Below, one piece after another: positions 37,401-49,772 of a DNA stretch of 64,000 nt. This stretch comes from Circinella umbellata (lineage: Eukaryota > Mucoromycota > Mucoromycetes > Mucorales > Lichtheimiaceae): contig JAIWNF010000012.1 in assembly GCA_025093555.1 (NCBI GenBank), positions 62,001 through 126,000 on the forward strand, given 5' to 3'. The notes under the pieces were generated by a model. It was given only the letters and a program-made list of their open reading frames with translations, had not been told where the DNA came from and did not search any database. The number at the start of each line of letters is the position of its first letter. The first letter of the stretch is position 1. Made by a program: the position numbers and the translations under genes.

Positions 37401-39190
37401 CAACTAGCAATTTTTTTTATTACCTTAACATATTGACCAGCAAAGTCAGGGACAGCTTCAGTGAAACAACCCTTTTCATCAATAGGACAAGGTAAAAAGC
37501 CATCAGCATCAATGACACCATGTTCCAAACAAACGCGGTAATCGTCCTCACCAAAAGCAGGAGCGTTTTGTACAATACCAGTACCGGAATCATCAGTAAC
37601 ATAAGTGTCTACCATGACCTTATAACCCTTACCCTTGAATTCACTGACGAAATAATCAAACATGGGAACAAATTCCCATCCATTCATATCTTTACCCTTA
37701 TAACGATCCAAGATGGTAAATTTAGCCTTCTTGGGATCTTTGTATAAGATAGTCAAACATTTTTCAAGCAAAACGTATTGCTTGCCAGTTAATTCATCCT
37801 TGATCTTGATATATTCGAAATCGGGATGAACAGTAACACCCAAACAGGAAGGTAAGGTCCATGGGGTAGTAGTCCATGCAAGAAGTTGAGTTTCGGGATC
37901 ACTGACAAGAGGGAAACCAACAACGACTAATTTTTTTTTTTATATCGATTAGACAAGATTTAATATTTCTTTCTCTCGCTCATTTTCTTTTATATAATAT
38001 ACATACTGGCAGGATCATTTACATCCTTGTAATTTTGAGATGACTCAAAGTTAGATAAAGGAGTATGGCATGCAGTAGAATAAGGCATAACCTAGTAACA
38101 ATGAAAGATAAATATATTTTAGTTACCAAGCAACATATAGATCTCATATACTAACAAATTATAATTTACCTTTTGACCACGATAAACTTGACCCTTATCA
38201 AACAATTGCTTAAAGACCCACCAAACACTTTCCATAAAAGTAGGATTCAAGGTCTTGTAATCATTATCAAAATCAATCCAACGAGCCATACGTTCAACAG
38301 TCTTTCTCCATTCACTAGAATAACGCATGACAATAGCTCTACATTCAGCATTGTACTTTTCAATACCCATCGCCATAACATCATCTTTGCCCTATTTTTG
38401 TAAAAATCAATTTATATATTAGTTTATCTCTTTTTTTTATTAATCAACTGATATCAACGAAAAAATATATAATCGTGTAATTTATCTTCTTCCTTCCCTT
38501 CCCTTTCCTTCCCACAAGCAAAAAAAAATATTAACTATTTTTTTTATCTTACCTTAATACCAAGTTTCTTGTCAATTTCGTATTCAACGGGAAGACCATG
38601 AGTATCCCAACCGAAACGACGTTCGACATGATGACCGGTGTTGTGAGCATAACGCGTAACAATATCCTACATTTATATGTATATATTTGAGAATAAGAAA
38701 CCAAAAAGCCCAGTTCAGGAATTTTATCCCAAGTGAAAGAAAAAAAAAGAAAACTAGTTTTATTATATATACCTTAATGGTACCAGCTAACAAATGACCA
38801 TAATGAGGAAGACCAGTAGCAAAAGGAGGACCGTCAAAGAAAGTATAAGGTTTCTTATCCTTATTAAGCTCTAATGAAGTATTGAAAGCATCAATTTCTC
38901 TCCAAAATTGAAGAATTTTCTCCTCTTCCTTTGGGAAGCTAAATTATAAAAATACAAATAGAGGTGTTATTTTAAAAAGTTCTTATTTTTTTTTTCTTCC
39001 TTTGCTAAAATAAAAGTTTTTGACAGGTTGAAAAATAAATAAATATTTCTTTACTTAAATTGTCCAGAGACTAATAAAATAAAATAAAATAAAATACATT
39101 CACATTAAGTTTAATATAATTATTGAATTAAAACTGATAGTATAAGTAAAAGAGGATAAGACATTTACCGTCAGCTAGTGAAACGCTCAT
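34487..39190 (-). CDS. ILS1: Isoleucyl-tRNA synthetase, cytoplasmic
   Basis: A large multi-exon gene starting MSVSLADVSGQFNFPKEEEK; the first two exons are tiny. The class I synthetase signatures are clear: [16 protein letters not shown] (HIGH-type, here HYGH) and [15 protein letters not shown] (KMSKS-type, here KMSKR). Between them are the editing (CP1) domain ([15 protein letters not shown] segment, [19 protein letters not shown]) and the catalytic segments [12 protein letters not shown] and [12 protein letters not shown]. The anticodon-binding domain follows, with [13 protein letters not shown]. No mitochondrial presequence is seen. The length is in the range of yeast Ils1 (about 1,070 residues). 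The last small exon ends at 34487 ([12 protein letters not shown]). Confidence 0.96.
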
Positions 39191-39547
39191 TACCAAGGGC
39201 AAAACAATGTAAAGGGAATAAGAAAAAAAAAAAAAACTGGATATTGGAAAAAACACACAGATTATAAGGACAAAATGAGTCACAACCTTCCCGCAACGGA
39301 GTACATGCTTTTTTTAATTTTCTGTCAATAAGTTATACCAATGTTTAAAGCTTACATAGCAACAAAATAATAACTTACACTAAATGTCATCGTTTTACGC
39401 AGCAAATATATACAATGTGAGTCATAATAGTTAAGATATATATATACAATAATAGATGGTAGGTTATTGTTCATATGATTCAATAACACTATTTATTAAT
39501 ATAATATTTACATGACATATTTTATAAGTAATTTTTTTTTCCAAAAT
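39191..39547. other. Spacer between ILS1 and GPATCH11 genes
   Basis: AT-rich upstream region of ILS1 and 3' region of the next gene. I see no additional gene. Confidence 0.4.
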
Positions 39548-40755
39548 TTAATGATCATCTTCCTCTAATCCCGGGCAGTTATCTGTCAAGTCTTGTTTAT
39601 CATTATATTTTGCACCACACCAAAAACAATAAAGATGTTTTTCTCGTAAATATTCTACTAGTTGAACAAGTCTCTGATCCAACTTTTGATTTAAAAATTA
39701 ATATAATGTCATTGTTTGTTTTCACGTATCAAGTTTTAAAACTTACTGATAATTTCAAAAGTGCTTCCACTTCTTCTTTTGGATAGGGTGATTCTTCTTC
39801 TACTTCTTCTTCTTGTTCATTATCACTCAATTCAACTTGTTCTGTTCTTGTATATTCTTCAGTATTAAAATCTTCACCTAATTCTTCTTGTTTTTGTTGA
39901 TCTTGTTCTTTTTCTTTCGGACAAAATATCCATAAAATATTTGACTATTGAAAAACACATGAATAAAAGTATAATTCTTTTAATCTAATTCAATTTAATG
40001 ATACGCTACCTCAATTCCCTATAAAAAAAAAGATATCGTTATTAAATGAAATGAAATCAAAAGCGTAGTGTTGTTATAATTCTTACATTTTCTTTATCTA
40101 ATCTTTCAATAATAACAGCTGCAGCAGTACATCTTCGATGTAATTTATTTTCTTTTGCTTTATTAGCCATCATATCACGATATTCTACTGGATCAATACG
40201 TGGCTTTTTGGCCATCTCTTTTTCTTCTTCTTCTTCAAGTTCTCGTTTTCTTACTTCAGCCATACCTAATCCTTCTCGACCTTTAAATTCATTTAGTTAT
40301 ACTCCAATAAGCTTAAAACTAAAGTAATAATAGTATTGTTTTTTACCATGTTTTAATTCAACATCAAGTGGCTTTTCCAATCCACCGGATTTTCCCAATG
40401 TCATTCCTTTTCTATATATATTAAATAGAGTTAGACACATACTATTTTCCAGTCTCTAGTTTATATATCCATATAGAATAAAAAAAATATAAATATTTTA
40501 CTTGAATCCCATCTTCATGAGCATTTTCATGCCTTTATTATCAGTATCACCAATATTACGTTTTAAACCTTCTTCACGCGCTTCCCGTTGCAATTGTTCT
40601 CTAGGTTTTATATAACCTTTTTGTTTTTGTTCTTGTAATTGTCGTTGTCTTCGTTGACTATATGTAATTGTTTCTTTTTGTGTTTTTTTTTCATAACTAG
40701 CTGCCTCTTCAAGAAATTTTGTTGACATGTAATCCTCTTCTTCTGATTCACTCAT
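39548..40755 (-). CDS. GPATCH11: G-patch domain protein 11 homolog
   Basis: Multi-exon. I start at MSESEEEDYMSTKFLEEA; the acidic EEEDYMS motif is typical of the family N-terminus. A charged helical stretch follows, then the G-patch: NKGMKMLMKMGFKKGMTLG, continuing KSGGLEKPLDVELKHGREGLG across two introns. A Lys/Glu-rich region (EVRKRELEEEEEKEMAKK) and an acidic linker come next. The C-terminus has the family's DUF4187-type Cys motif: YLREKHLYCFWCGAKYND, then DLTDNCPGLEEDDH at the stop. G-patch proteins often activate DEAH helicases in splicing or ribosome assembly. The specific partner is unknown here. Confidence 0.85.
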
Positions 40756-40915
40756 TGGTCTTTTGTATCTCTTTTTAAATTGAAAAGGAAAAAAAAAGAA
40801 AAGAAAAGAAAAAAAAAGGGGGGGAGGGAACATTAATCTAATTGTGACTTTAGAAAATTATGCATAAAATCAACTTTATTTAATAAAAAAAAAAACTTAT
40901 AAGAGAAAGAAAAGA

Positions 40916-43900
40916 TTATTCTTCATTGTTATTAGTATTGTCTGGTACTTGACGAAGTCTTGCACGTTCTGCAACAACACCCACACCGGGAAAAGTAGAA
41001 TCTTTCCACATATCTTTTTCTTCTTCTTCAATAGCAGTTGCTGTTTGTGGTTGTTCTGTTAATTCTCCTTCTTTTGATGAACTTTGTTGTTGTTGTTTTT
41101 CTTCATTTTGAGCACGAAGAATATCTTGCTGTAATTGTGGACCAGGTTGTAATCCAGCAGCACCCACCATATCATGTTCAAGAAGACCTACTTGAGCTGC
41201 ATGTGTAATATCAACAGGTTTACGAGGAGCATAACGACGTAACATATCTAATTCTTTCATAAGAACATCGTGACGATATTTAACACGAATATCAGGTACG
41301 TTGGTTTTTTGCATATCATTTCCTTCAACGCCTTCTTTATACCAATGTTTTCCAATCCAATGTTTCTTTATACGACTTTCCCATCCACTTTGAATAACAG
41401 AATTACGAGCTAATTCACACATATCTGTAGGAGATAATTTCCAAATCTATAAAAATAAAACGTTAGTTTGATTAAATGTATCAAGTTATTATTATTATTA
41501 TTATTTTACCTGTGCTGCAACACTGTATTCTTCAATCAAAGGTTCTTTTGTAAAATGGAATTGTAATGGATCATCAGTAGATAAAGAAATATTAAGACCA
41601 CGTTGAAAAAATTGAGGTAAAGGATTACGTTCATAAGTTAAGAACAAAGCATTATTCGAAAGAGGTGACATGGCGATACCAATTTGTGCTAAATAATATA
41701 AATACTGTAATGCAGGTACTTTACGTAATAAAATACCATGACTAATACCAAAAGATGATAAAAAGGCTGCAGTAAGATGTTCAGTATCCCCTGCTTCACC
41801 ACAATGAGGACGTAATACAAGTGTACCTTTAATAAAATATTTTTGATTGATTAGTTTCATTTATAAATAATAATCCAATGGGTTTTTTCTTTATAATTTA
41901 ATAACTTACTAAAGCCACGAGCCTTTCGCCAATTATTTAATGATGCAACATTTGAATACATATAATATAAATAATAACTATAAGGAGGATTATGCTTATT
42001 ATCCCATTCACTAGGTGTTGGAAACTTTCTAAAAATACGTCTTTCTGGTTTTGATTCATCATCTACTGAATCAAATCCAATGACACGTTGTAAGAAAACA
42101 TGAAGTTCTGGATGAGTTGAAGGATCCTTGGTTACTTCAAATAATGGTTCAAAAACATCTGTAATAGATAGACAAACAAATCAGCATTTGTATAACTCGT
42201 AACAACTTTCAAAGAAAACAAAATCTTACTGCGAATAATATCATGAAAACTATCAACAATATTTTGACTCTTGTAAATATTATATAAACGAGGAATTTGT
42301 ACCAACCAACGAACATTAGGTGAAAACAATTTATTGTTGATAACCCATATGGCTAATTTATCCCATTCATCTTTGGATCTAAAATAAAATTAAAATATAT
42401 AAATAAAATTGATACCAAATGTAATTGAATTGAATGATATTATTTTATACCTTCCATAAATTGATACACGATATTCAACCATTTGATACTTGGATGATTC
42501 CAAATCAGACACAACCTCTATTAATTTATAATTAGTATATTTTTATTCATACACCCTTTCCTTGTAATAAATGATGATCATACCTTTTGTAATTTCTGCA
42601 AGATATTTTCCTTTAATATAATTATCGGTCTTCATAAAGATTTCTCTCAATCTACTTTCTCCAATTGGATTATATTTCAAATTAAACTTATCAAAACGAT
42701 GAAAAGAATCTTTGTGTGCCTAATACGTATATAATTATTTAGATTATAAAACAAATATAAATTATTGCTATTCATTCAAAAATACTTACATGCATATCAA
42801 GCGTATCAATACTGAGATCATATGCTGTCAAGTTCAAACTTTCAAATACACCTTTAAGAGTTAAATGTTTATCATCACGATAAATTACAACATCCTAATA
42901 ATAATAATAATAATAATAATAGTGAAATTAATATATATATAATCCCATTCAAAGTATATATAAAAACAACTCTTACATCAGGACTTTTCTTCATTTTAGC
43001 TTTAATAAAACGTAACAAATGTTTTTGATTCATACAACTGGAATGATGAACGTGAGTATCTACTTTACGGACATTATAAAAATCTCTATGTGGTACTCGC
43101 TAATAAATAAATGAAATATTTCATATTAGTGTTAATATTATTTCATTAATAAAAATTATTATATTACCTTGGAATCAGCAAGTTCTTGAAATTCATTAAG
43201 TAAAGTATACATTTGCCATTTACCATCCAAATATCTTAATCTTCGAAAAGCAAGACTTTTAGCTGGTCCATCACTAATAATAAAAAATTGGTAATATTTT
43301 AATACAAATCCTTTTCGACTTGTTCTAAATGTTCTTACCTAATCGCACTTAAAACAAAATCAATATCTTGGAAAAACTCTTTTCTAGTTGGAATATCATA
43401 TAATGCTTTTTCAATGAATTCATCTATTACAAAATAAACCAATTAGAACCTTATTATGCAAAAAAGAAAAAAATAATTCATTGTATTTTGAAACTATACC
43501 TTTTTCGGTTTGGTACACTTGATAAAAGCCTTCTGATCCCATACCGAAAGTATACTATATTTTATCCGTTAACATTTACTTCCATCGTATGGTTATCATG
43601 TGTGTGACATAAACTATTACAAAATACTTACTTCATGATTACCAGGAATTTCACATTGATCAAAAGAAAAGTCACTTCCTACTGCGGCAACTGGATCAGC
43701 TTCACGTCGTTTTTCTTTTTCTTTTCGAAGAGTAATTTCTTCTTGAGAAGGTAATGGCCAAGAAGGAGGTGGAGGTTCAGGATAAATTTTCCAATCATCT
43801 TGATTTCTTGGATCATCTTCTAAACGTTGACAAGAACGTAGCATATATTTTTCACGAAGATCAAGACATGTTTGTAATGTTTCATAAAGTCCTCTTAATT

Positions 43901-44444
43901 CTGCAGTGACAGCAGCATCTAAAAAGAACAATGATTATTAATCTATAGGCAATAATAAGTTTCTTTTTTTTTATGTGCGCTTACCTTGTGTATCATTAAC
44001 AAAATCATGAAGTTCTTCAGTTGCTGTATCTGCTTTCTGAACAGTTTCTGCTTGAGAAGTAGATCGTGATTGAGTTGGTAATTGATCTTCTACAGGTGTA
44101 CTTGCATCAGAATCAATAGCACCTACTGTTGCACCAGCAGGAGGTGGGTTTTGACTAAAATATTTACTGTCATGCTAATATATATATATATATATATATA
44201 TTTGTCAGTTTTTTTTTATTTTTTATTTTTTATTATTAGACAGGTAAAGTATTCAAAAGAAGCAAAGAGAACGAATCAGAAAATAAATGAAAAAAAAAAA
44301 AAAGTTTACATTTTGAATAGACATTCTGTGGTGATATTCAAAAAAAGGTGTCTGTTGTTGTTCAGCATCATAGTTTGTTATTTCTTCATTAGGACTATGA
44401 GTCGAACTTGAAGACGATTCTGAAATTGGGACAAAATCCGGCAT
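40916..44444 (-). CDS. AMD1: AMP deaminase
   Basis: A gene of about a dozen exons starting [17 protein letters not shown], with a disordered N-terminal region as in yeast Amd1. The catalytic domain has the family zinc-site and substrate motifs: [17 protein letters not shown] near the domain start, [24 protein letters not shown] and [11 protein letters not shown]. The last motif has the two Asp residues used in catalysis. It deaminates AMP to IMP and regulates adenylate pools in the cytosol. The C-terminus adds a Gln/Glu-rich extension of about 80 residues after the [14 protein letters not shown] region. All recognised active-site residues are present. Confidence 0.95.
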
Positions 44445-45083
44445 AAGAACGAAAAGAATAAAATTATATGTTTGAGAAAGAAAGGGGAAGAACGCGTTTC
44501 GTGCGGGAATAAATGGAATTAAATAATACTGGGTATTTTAGGGTAAATTCCGCCTATTAGAAGGTATTATAACTTCCACATGATTCTTATATTAGATAGA
44601 GTATATAAATATCTTCTTTATCTTTATTAAATCAATCAATTAATCAATCATATAAATAAACAAATATATATTGACACTATTTATCACTAAATCATTACAT
44701 AAAAAGTTATCATTTAGTATTATATATATATTAAATGAACAAACATGAATAAGATTAATTAAATGTATATTTTCCCTTTGATAACCTTAATTATAAAAGT
44801 ATATACTATATATGGATGTTAATGCAGCACAATACCATTACGTACGTATTTTACCTAAAATGTTAATCAAATGACGTAGTACATATATTTCAGGGAAACC
44901 AAGTATCTTTAATAAAAATAAAAACTAGTAATATAAAAGGGAAACAAACTTTAAGTCAAAAAATATATGAAAATATGTTTTAAAATAGCAAAAGAGAGTG
45001 TGTTAAATGAGAACAAAATGATGATGGACTGTATAATATAGTCATGAAGTTTTTATAATAGAAAGTACAATAATATAATACTA
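44445..45083. other. Intergenic region
   Basis: AT-rich spacer with no gene seen. ACGCGT lies about 50 bp upstream of the AMP deaminase start (44491). Confidence 0.4.
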
Positions 45084-47109
45084 CTATATGATATGGATAC
45101 TGTTGCCATCATTATGATTATGTATGATAACTTGTTTTATTCCACTATTGTTGAGACGGGGGGGATCCCTTCCAGTGGTGATCTTTTCATCATTATTAAG
45201 TAAATTTTTACAGTTTTCTAATCTTTTTTATAAAAGTAAATGTAAAAATATTAGAATCTAAGAAAATTTCCATGTTAAGCTAAAATCATCAATTATGTGT
45301 TATATAAATAATAGTGTTATGTTACCATCGAAATGTATTCGGTCTCCTGATGGTGTGATCAATGCGATCAATGGTCCATATCATTGATTGGCGGGTTTCA
45401 TAAACGAGCTATCATGGGATCTTTGTATATAATTAAATAATTTCCATCGTGTTGGTGACAATTTACGATTTATGCAAACTTTATAGGGGCAATAATATTC
45501 TACATTATAAAATAATACGGTTTGTTTGTTATTAATCATTGTAGATTATTGACACACAATAATCATTTTAATACGGTTCATTTTTTTTCTTCTCTTTTAT
45601 TTACCAGAGATATTAGAGTGATCATCGACTAAAATTTCTTCTCCTGGATTTAGTAAACTGCGTGAACTTTCTATAAATTTACAATACATTAACATATCAT
45701 AAATGCATAAGTATATGATTTAGTACAATATAATATACTTGCGATATGTTTAATAATGCACTATTATATTACGCTTTAATAATGCTTATGTACCATCAGA
45801 ATATAAAATCTGATTAGTAGAAGGTGTCCTAAGAGTATACAAGTGTGACCCAACAAACCGACGTGGAAAATTTGAACTATGTTTTTTTGATCGAATATGA
45901 TCCAGGAGTGTATTATAATCATAATATGATCGCTCTTCACAACCTGTATATGGACAATAAAATCCTATTATATATTTAAAGACATACATTTTTTTTTTGT
46001 TAGAGTTACTCGAGCTGTTGAGAATTCCCATTATTGTACATGACTTTGATCTTTACTTTTGGAAGAGTCGTATTGGTTTTCTTCAACTACTAGCTTATCA
46101 CTTTCTTTTACTACATTTCTTGAATTCACTGATAAAAGTCACAAAAAATAAAATAAAAAATAAATTAATAAATTTGGATTTTATATTATTTAATATGTGT
46201 TTCTTTTTACCATCCTTAAAATTTATGACTATTCCCGTGTTTCTGTTTTGATAGTGTATCCATTATGGTGAGGTGGTAATTTTGGAAAAGACGAATCATG
46301 TTTTCTAAGATTCATTTCAGAACTATCCAGGGTTTCACAACATTCATATGGACAATAATATTGTTCTATTGTAATTTATATATATTATATACGTATATGT
46401 TAGTTGTAAGTAAAGTCATCCGTGATACTAAACTATTTTTGTTGTTATGCAGAAAAAGCTACTTACCTTGTTGAAAAACTCTGTCAACAACGATGATATC
46501 TCCATTTTCTAATAAATCTCGTGAGTTTTCTATTATGATATAGTAAATATAAATAGTAACATTCAATAAAATTTACACTAGTTAGTCATACTGCCCCTCT
46601 CCCCACCAATATATGATTTGATAATTGTAGGTTATTATACCATTATGAAAATCAATTACAACTTCTGATTGACTCTTAAAAACGTATTCGCTGCTTTTTT
46701 TTATAAGAAGGGGAAGTGCACGATAATGTTTTTCACGCACATGCGCCGTAAAACCGCGTTTTGAGCTCCTTTTTGCTCTACATCCATAGGGACAATAAAA
46801 AAATTACACTGTTTACATAGAAACCTTATTAGAATTTTTTATTTTATTTTGAATATGATAGTATGTTGTTGTTATCTATAAAGAATGAAAAAGATAAATT
46901 CAAACCTTGATTATTGGTAGTTTCTTCTTTTGAAAATGGTCGCGCATTTTCTAAAGTTGTATATAGTTTAAAACAAGAAGTGGTGATGTTAACTTTTAAA
47001 TAAAGAAAATTTCTTTCTTCAGATCATGAATAAAGTTAGCTATTATACCACTAAAGTCGATAACATCTTCTCCAGTAGTCGTATTCCAAATAATTGATTT
47101 TACATGCAT
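45084..47109 (-). pseudogene. Modular C2H2-like zinc-finger gene of repeated phase-1 exons, damaged
   Basis: Ten exons can be laid out on the minus strand: 47109-47049 (start MHVKSIIWNTTTGEDVIDFS), 46950-46906, 46808-46641, 46529-46467, 46365-46211, 46128-46057, 45964-45794, 45670-45605, 45499-45326 and 45217-45084 (stop TAG). All splice joins are phase 1. Two exon kinds alternate. Short linker exons read (E)NSR.LL..G..I.V; longer finger exons begin with (F/Y)YCPY..C, then H(V/I)R.KH, and end with a G..I.F.DG-like motif. The best finger (45964-45794) reads FYCPYTGCEERS ... LLDHIRSKKH. Damage is visible: a TAA at the second codon of the 46808 exon, a length of 155 nt (not a multiple of three) in the 46365 exon, and a TGA inside the 45499 exon. 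It may be a decaying gene, or a live one using splicing I have not resolved. No family name can be given. Confidence 0.6.
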
Positions 47110-47731
47110 GATAGTAAATATATATATATATATATTACGTAAACCTACCATTATCGCATTATTTGTTAAAACTAAAACAACTCAAATAAAATGTCTTGAT
47201 ATTATAGATATTGTGTGCCATCCATCTTTTATCATTTAAAAGGCCAATATCGCGAATTCCAATATACATGCACAAAAAGACATTGTCTCCATCAAGATAT
47301 CGTGAATACTAATCTTAATACCATGACCCATGACCCATGACGCAAAGTACGTATTAGGAAATTAAAACAAAATACAGATCATCACACAATTTTCTTGCAG
47401 AATTAAAAATGACACCACTTTTCATGGTCGCTTTTTATTTTATTCGCGTAATGTGAACCATTTCTCCCTTTTACCACAATGACTGGATTGTTCTCATAAT
47501 AAAATTAAGAAAGCTGTTTACTTTTTCAATAACTTGAACCTTTTAGAGTCTTTTTTTTTTCATATACTAATAATATACTAATAATTTTATTAAAGAAAAA
47601 AAAAAGCTGCAAAACGTTCCGGTGTATTGGTAAAAAAAACGGATCCATTTCCAATTTTGGACATGATCCCCTCCTTCTAGGCCTCTTTCTTTTTTTTTGC
47701 TCTTTCGCAACATATTAACATACTACTATAG

Positions 47732-48028
47732 CTACGTAAAAAAAAAAACGCGTTTGTTATTAAATATAAGAAATATGTTGTTAAGCAACACTTGTCATGG
47801 TAATGGAATCTCACGTTCTAATCTTACTTTGACACGGAATGTTACATGATTTTTTTGCATGTGGAGGATTTACCCCGACGCGTAAAAAAAGTTGATTTTT
47901 ATGCAACATGTTACTAGATTGCGTAAAAAAAACGCGTTTGTTCTTGTATAAAAGAAATATGCTGTTAAGCAACACTTGTCATGGCAATGGAATCCCACAT
48001 TCTAATCTTACTTTGACACGAAATGTTG
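47732..48028. repeat. Pair of direct repeats, about 110 bp each
   Basis: A segment at 47732-47846 recurs at 47919-48028 with about 90% visible identity. Both copies contain AACGCGTTTG, then GTTAAGCAACACTTGTCATGG and TTCTAATCTTACTTTGACACG. The core of each holds the MluI-type ACGCGT. A third partial copy of the leading motif (ACGCGTAAAAAAAGTTG) lies between them near 47879. Origin and role are unknown. Confidence 0.75.
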
Positions 48029-48419
48029 CAATCTATACACATGTTAGTTTTTTTTTTTGACCCGGTACCTCTTACTTTCACCTACTTTATGCATTGCTGC
48101 GCATTTACTTCATGTAGATCGCTATTGTTATCACTGTTGGTGAACATAAAGAAAAGAAAATGTTTTTTTTTTTCAAAACGATTCCTGTTCATAATATAAA
48201 ATCTTGATGAGCATTTTGCTTCAAACTAGTGTCAAAGTCATCATGATATTAGTTGAAAAGTAGTCTGAAAAGTATAGTTTTATATAACAGTAAAATACCA
48301 TTTGAATAGACGGGATTCTAGACCCACAGAGCCGTTTTATGCTTTATATTCTGTAACTGGGTCTTTCTTGACTTCCAACACTTTTTCTTTCTCTTTCTTT
48401 CTCTTTCTTTCCTACCAAC

Positions 48420-48930
48420 TAAACTCTTTTGTTTTTTGAAATGTACTTTCAGTAACTTTGTCTTTCTACATTCCTTTTTGAATGTTCTCATTTCTTTCAA
48501 CATTCAAGTAAAGTAAGTATTTCTCTCTTTTTTTTTTTGACATTTATTTCCAGTTATTTGTAACTGTATTCTTTTGATACTCTTTTTTCTTCCTTTTAAC
48601 CTTCCTTTGTCCACGTTCTCTTTCCTCTCAACATTCAAAAAAAAAGAGGTAGATTAACTACTACATTTTTTTTGACATTCCTTTTTCTACTTTTTTTTTG
48701 GTGGGTGGGTTTGACATTTACTTTTAAAGTTACTTGTAACTTTAATTTTCTCTTCTTCCTTTTGACATTCCTTTCTTTCTTCCCAACATTAAAAAATAAA
48801 AAAGAGGAGCAGTGATTACTACTCTTCATTTTTATTTTTAAAATGTACTTTCAGTTACTTGTACCTTTTCCATTTCCCACCTTTTTTTACTCATTTATCT
48901 TTTGACATGTACTTCAAGTTTATTTTTTCT
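48420..48930. repeat. Degenerate pyrimidine-rich minisatellite
   Basis: A unit of roughly 100-150 bp recurs four to five times with strong divergence. Shared elements are TTTGACATTTACTTT or AATGTACTTTCAG, the near-palindrome GTTACTTGTAAC, CTTCCTTTTGACATTCC and CAACATT followed by A-rich sequence. The plus strand is almost purely pyrimidine between these words. Confidence 0.55.
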
Positions 48931-49270
48931 TCTTTTGTATGTTCTTTTATATTGTTTTTTCTTTTTTTTTTTTACTACAATGGCCGTCTTTCATGTTGCT
49001 AATTTTGCCTATAGCTTTTTATTTTGTTTATAACTGTATGTTTTTTTCTCATTCACTTCGAACGGTGCGCATAAACGTCGTATCACCAGTAGACCTTGAA
49101 ACGCGAATATTATGGTTTATCGAGCTTTACTGCCTTGGTTCCTTTGGCCTGATAAAGCATGATCGTGTCTCATATATTCAATGGTGAGCTTCTGATCTGT
49201 TTTAAAACTATTATAACGGTTAGCAATCTCCCATAATTCGTTATAAATAAGGTTTTTCCAGTGTGTCAAG

Positions 49271-49772
49271 ATGAGTTTCAACACTGGACGTGTACTACTA
49301 CTACTCGGTTTTATATTGGTGCAGTTCGTGCATGAAATCTTTTTTAACCGCGCACACATTTCAAACTTTAATTAGAACCAAAATGGTGTATAATTATGTT
49401 GCCCAGGTAAATAATGATATTTTTTTAATCAAACTTTCCGTTATATCAATTCTCTTCTATGGCGTTATTTCAAACGAAATTTTTTCTAACGAAGAAACAA
49501 AAATGTTAATATTGTTTTTATCAAACTATGACCTAATATATAGATATTCTGTGGCTGACTTGACCTTAGCTTGTCACTATTCTATGAGCAAGGCAAGGAA
49601 CACTATAAATCACAGGATGGCCTATATTACAACGTACGTAGTTTTACAAGCAGTGATTCAAAATAACGTGCTTGTAATTAGTGCATGTATGAGCCAATGG
49701 ATATACGTGGACGAATTCAAGTGAAATAATAGGATGATTTACTTTATTTCTTTTTGATTTCTTTAAATATAG
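49271..49772 (+). other. Possible 5' part of the tandem-exon gene
   Basis: An ATG at 49271 opens a short frame (MSFNTGRVLLLLGFILVQFV) that looks like a signal peptide, but it stops after about 34 codons. A second open frame near 49382 (MVYNYVAQVNNDIFLI), in another phase, resembles the start of a kelch-like blade. A frameshift or an unrecognised intron would be needed to join them to the repeat exons starting at 49773. This is weak evidence for a decayed N-terminus. Confidence 0.3.

Larger units (their letters stand above)
47110..49270. other. Repeat-bearing intergenic region
   Basis: No convincing gene. It contains two direct repeats of about 110 bp and a degenerate pyrimidine-rich repeat array, listed separately. 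A minus-strand frame at 49117-49359 and a short plus-strand frame near 48940 are open, but I could not connect either to flanking exons. Confidence 0.45.

Noticed and set aside
49117..49359. Minus-strand frame opposite the signal-peptide-like start
   Set aside because: It has mixed composition but no start context, no splice partners and no motif I could name.
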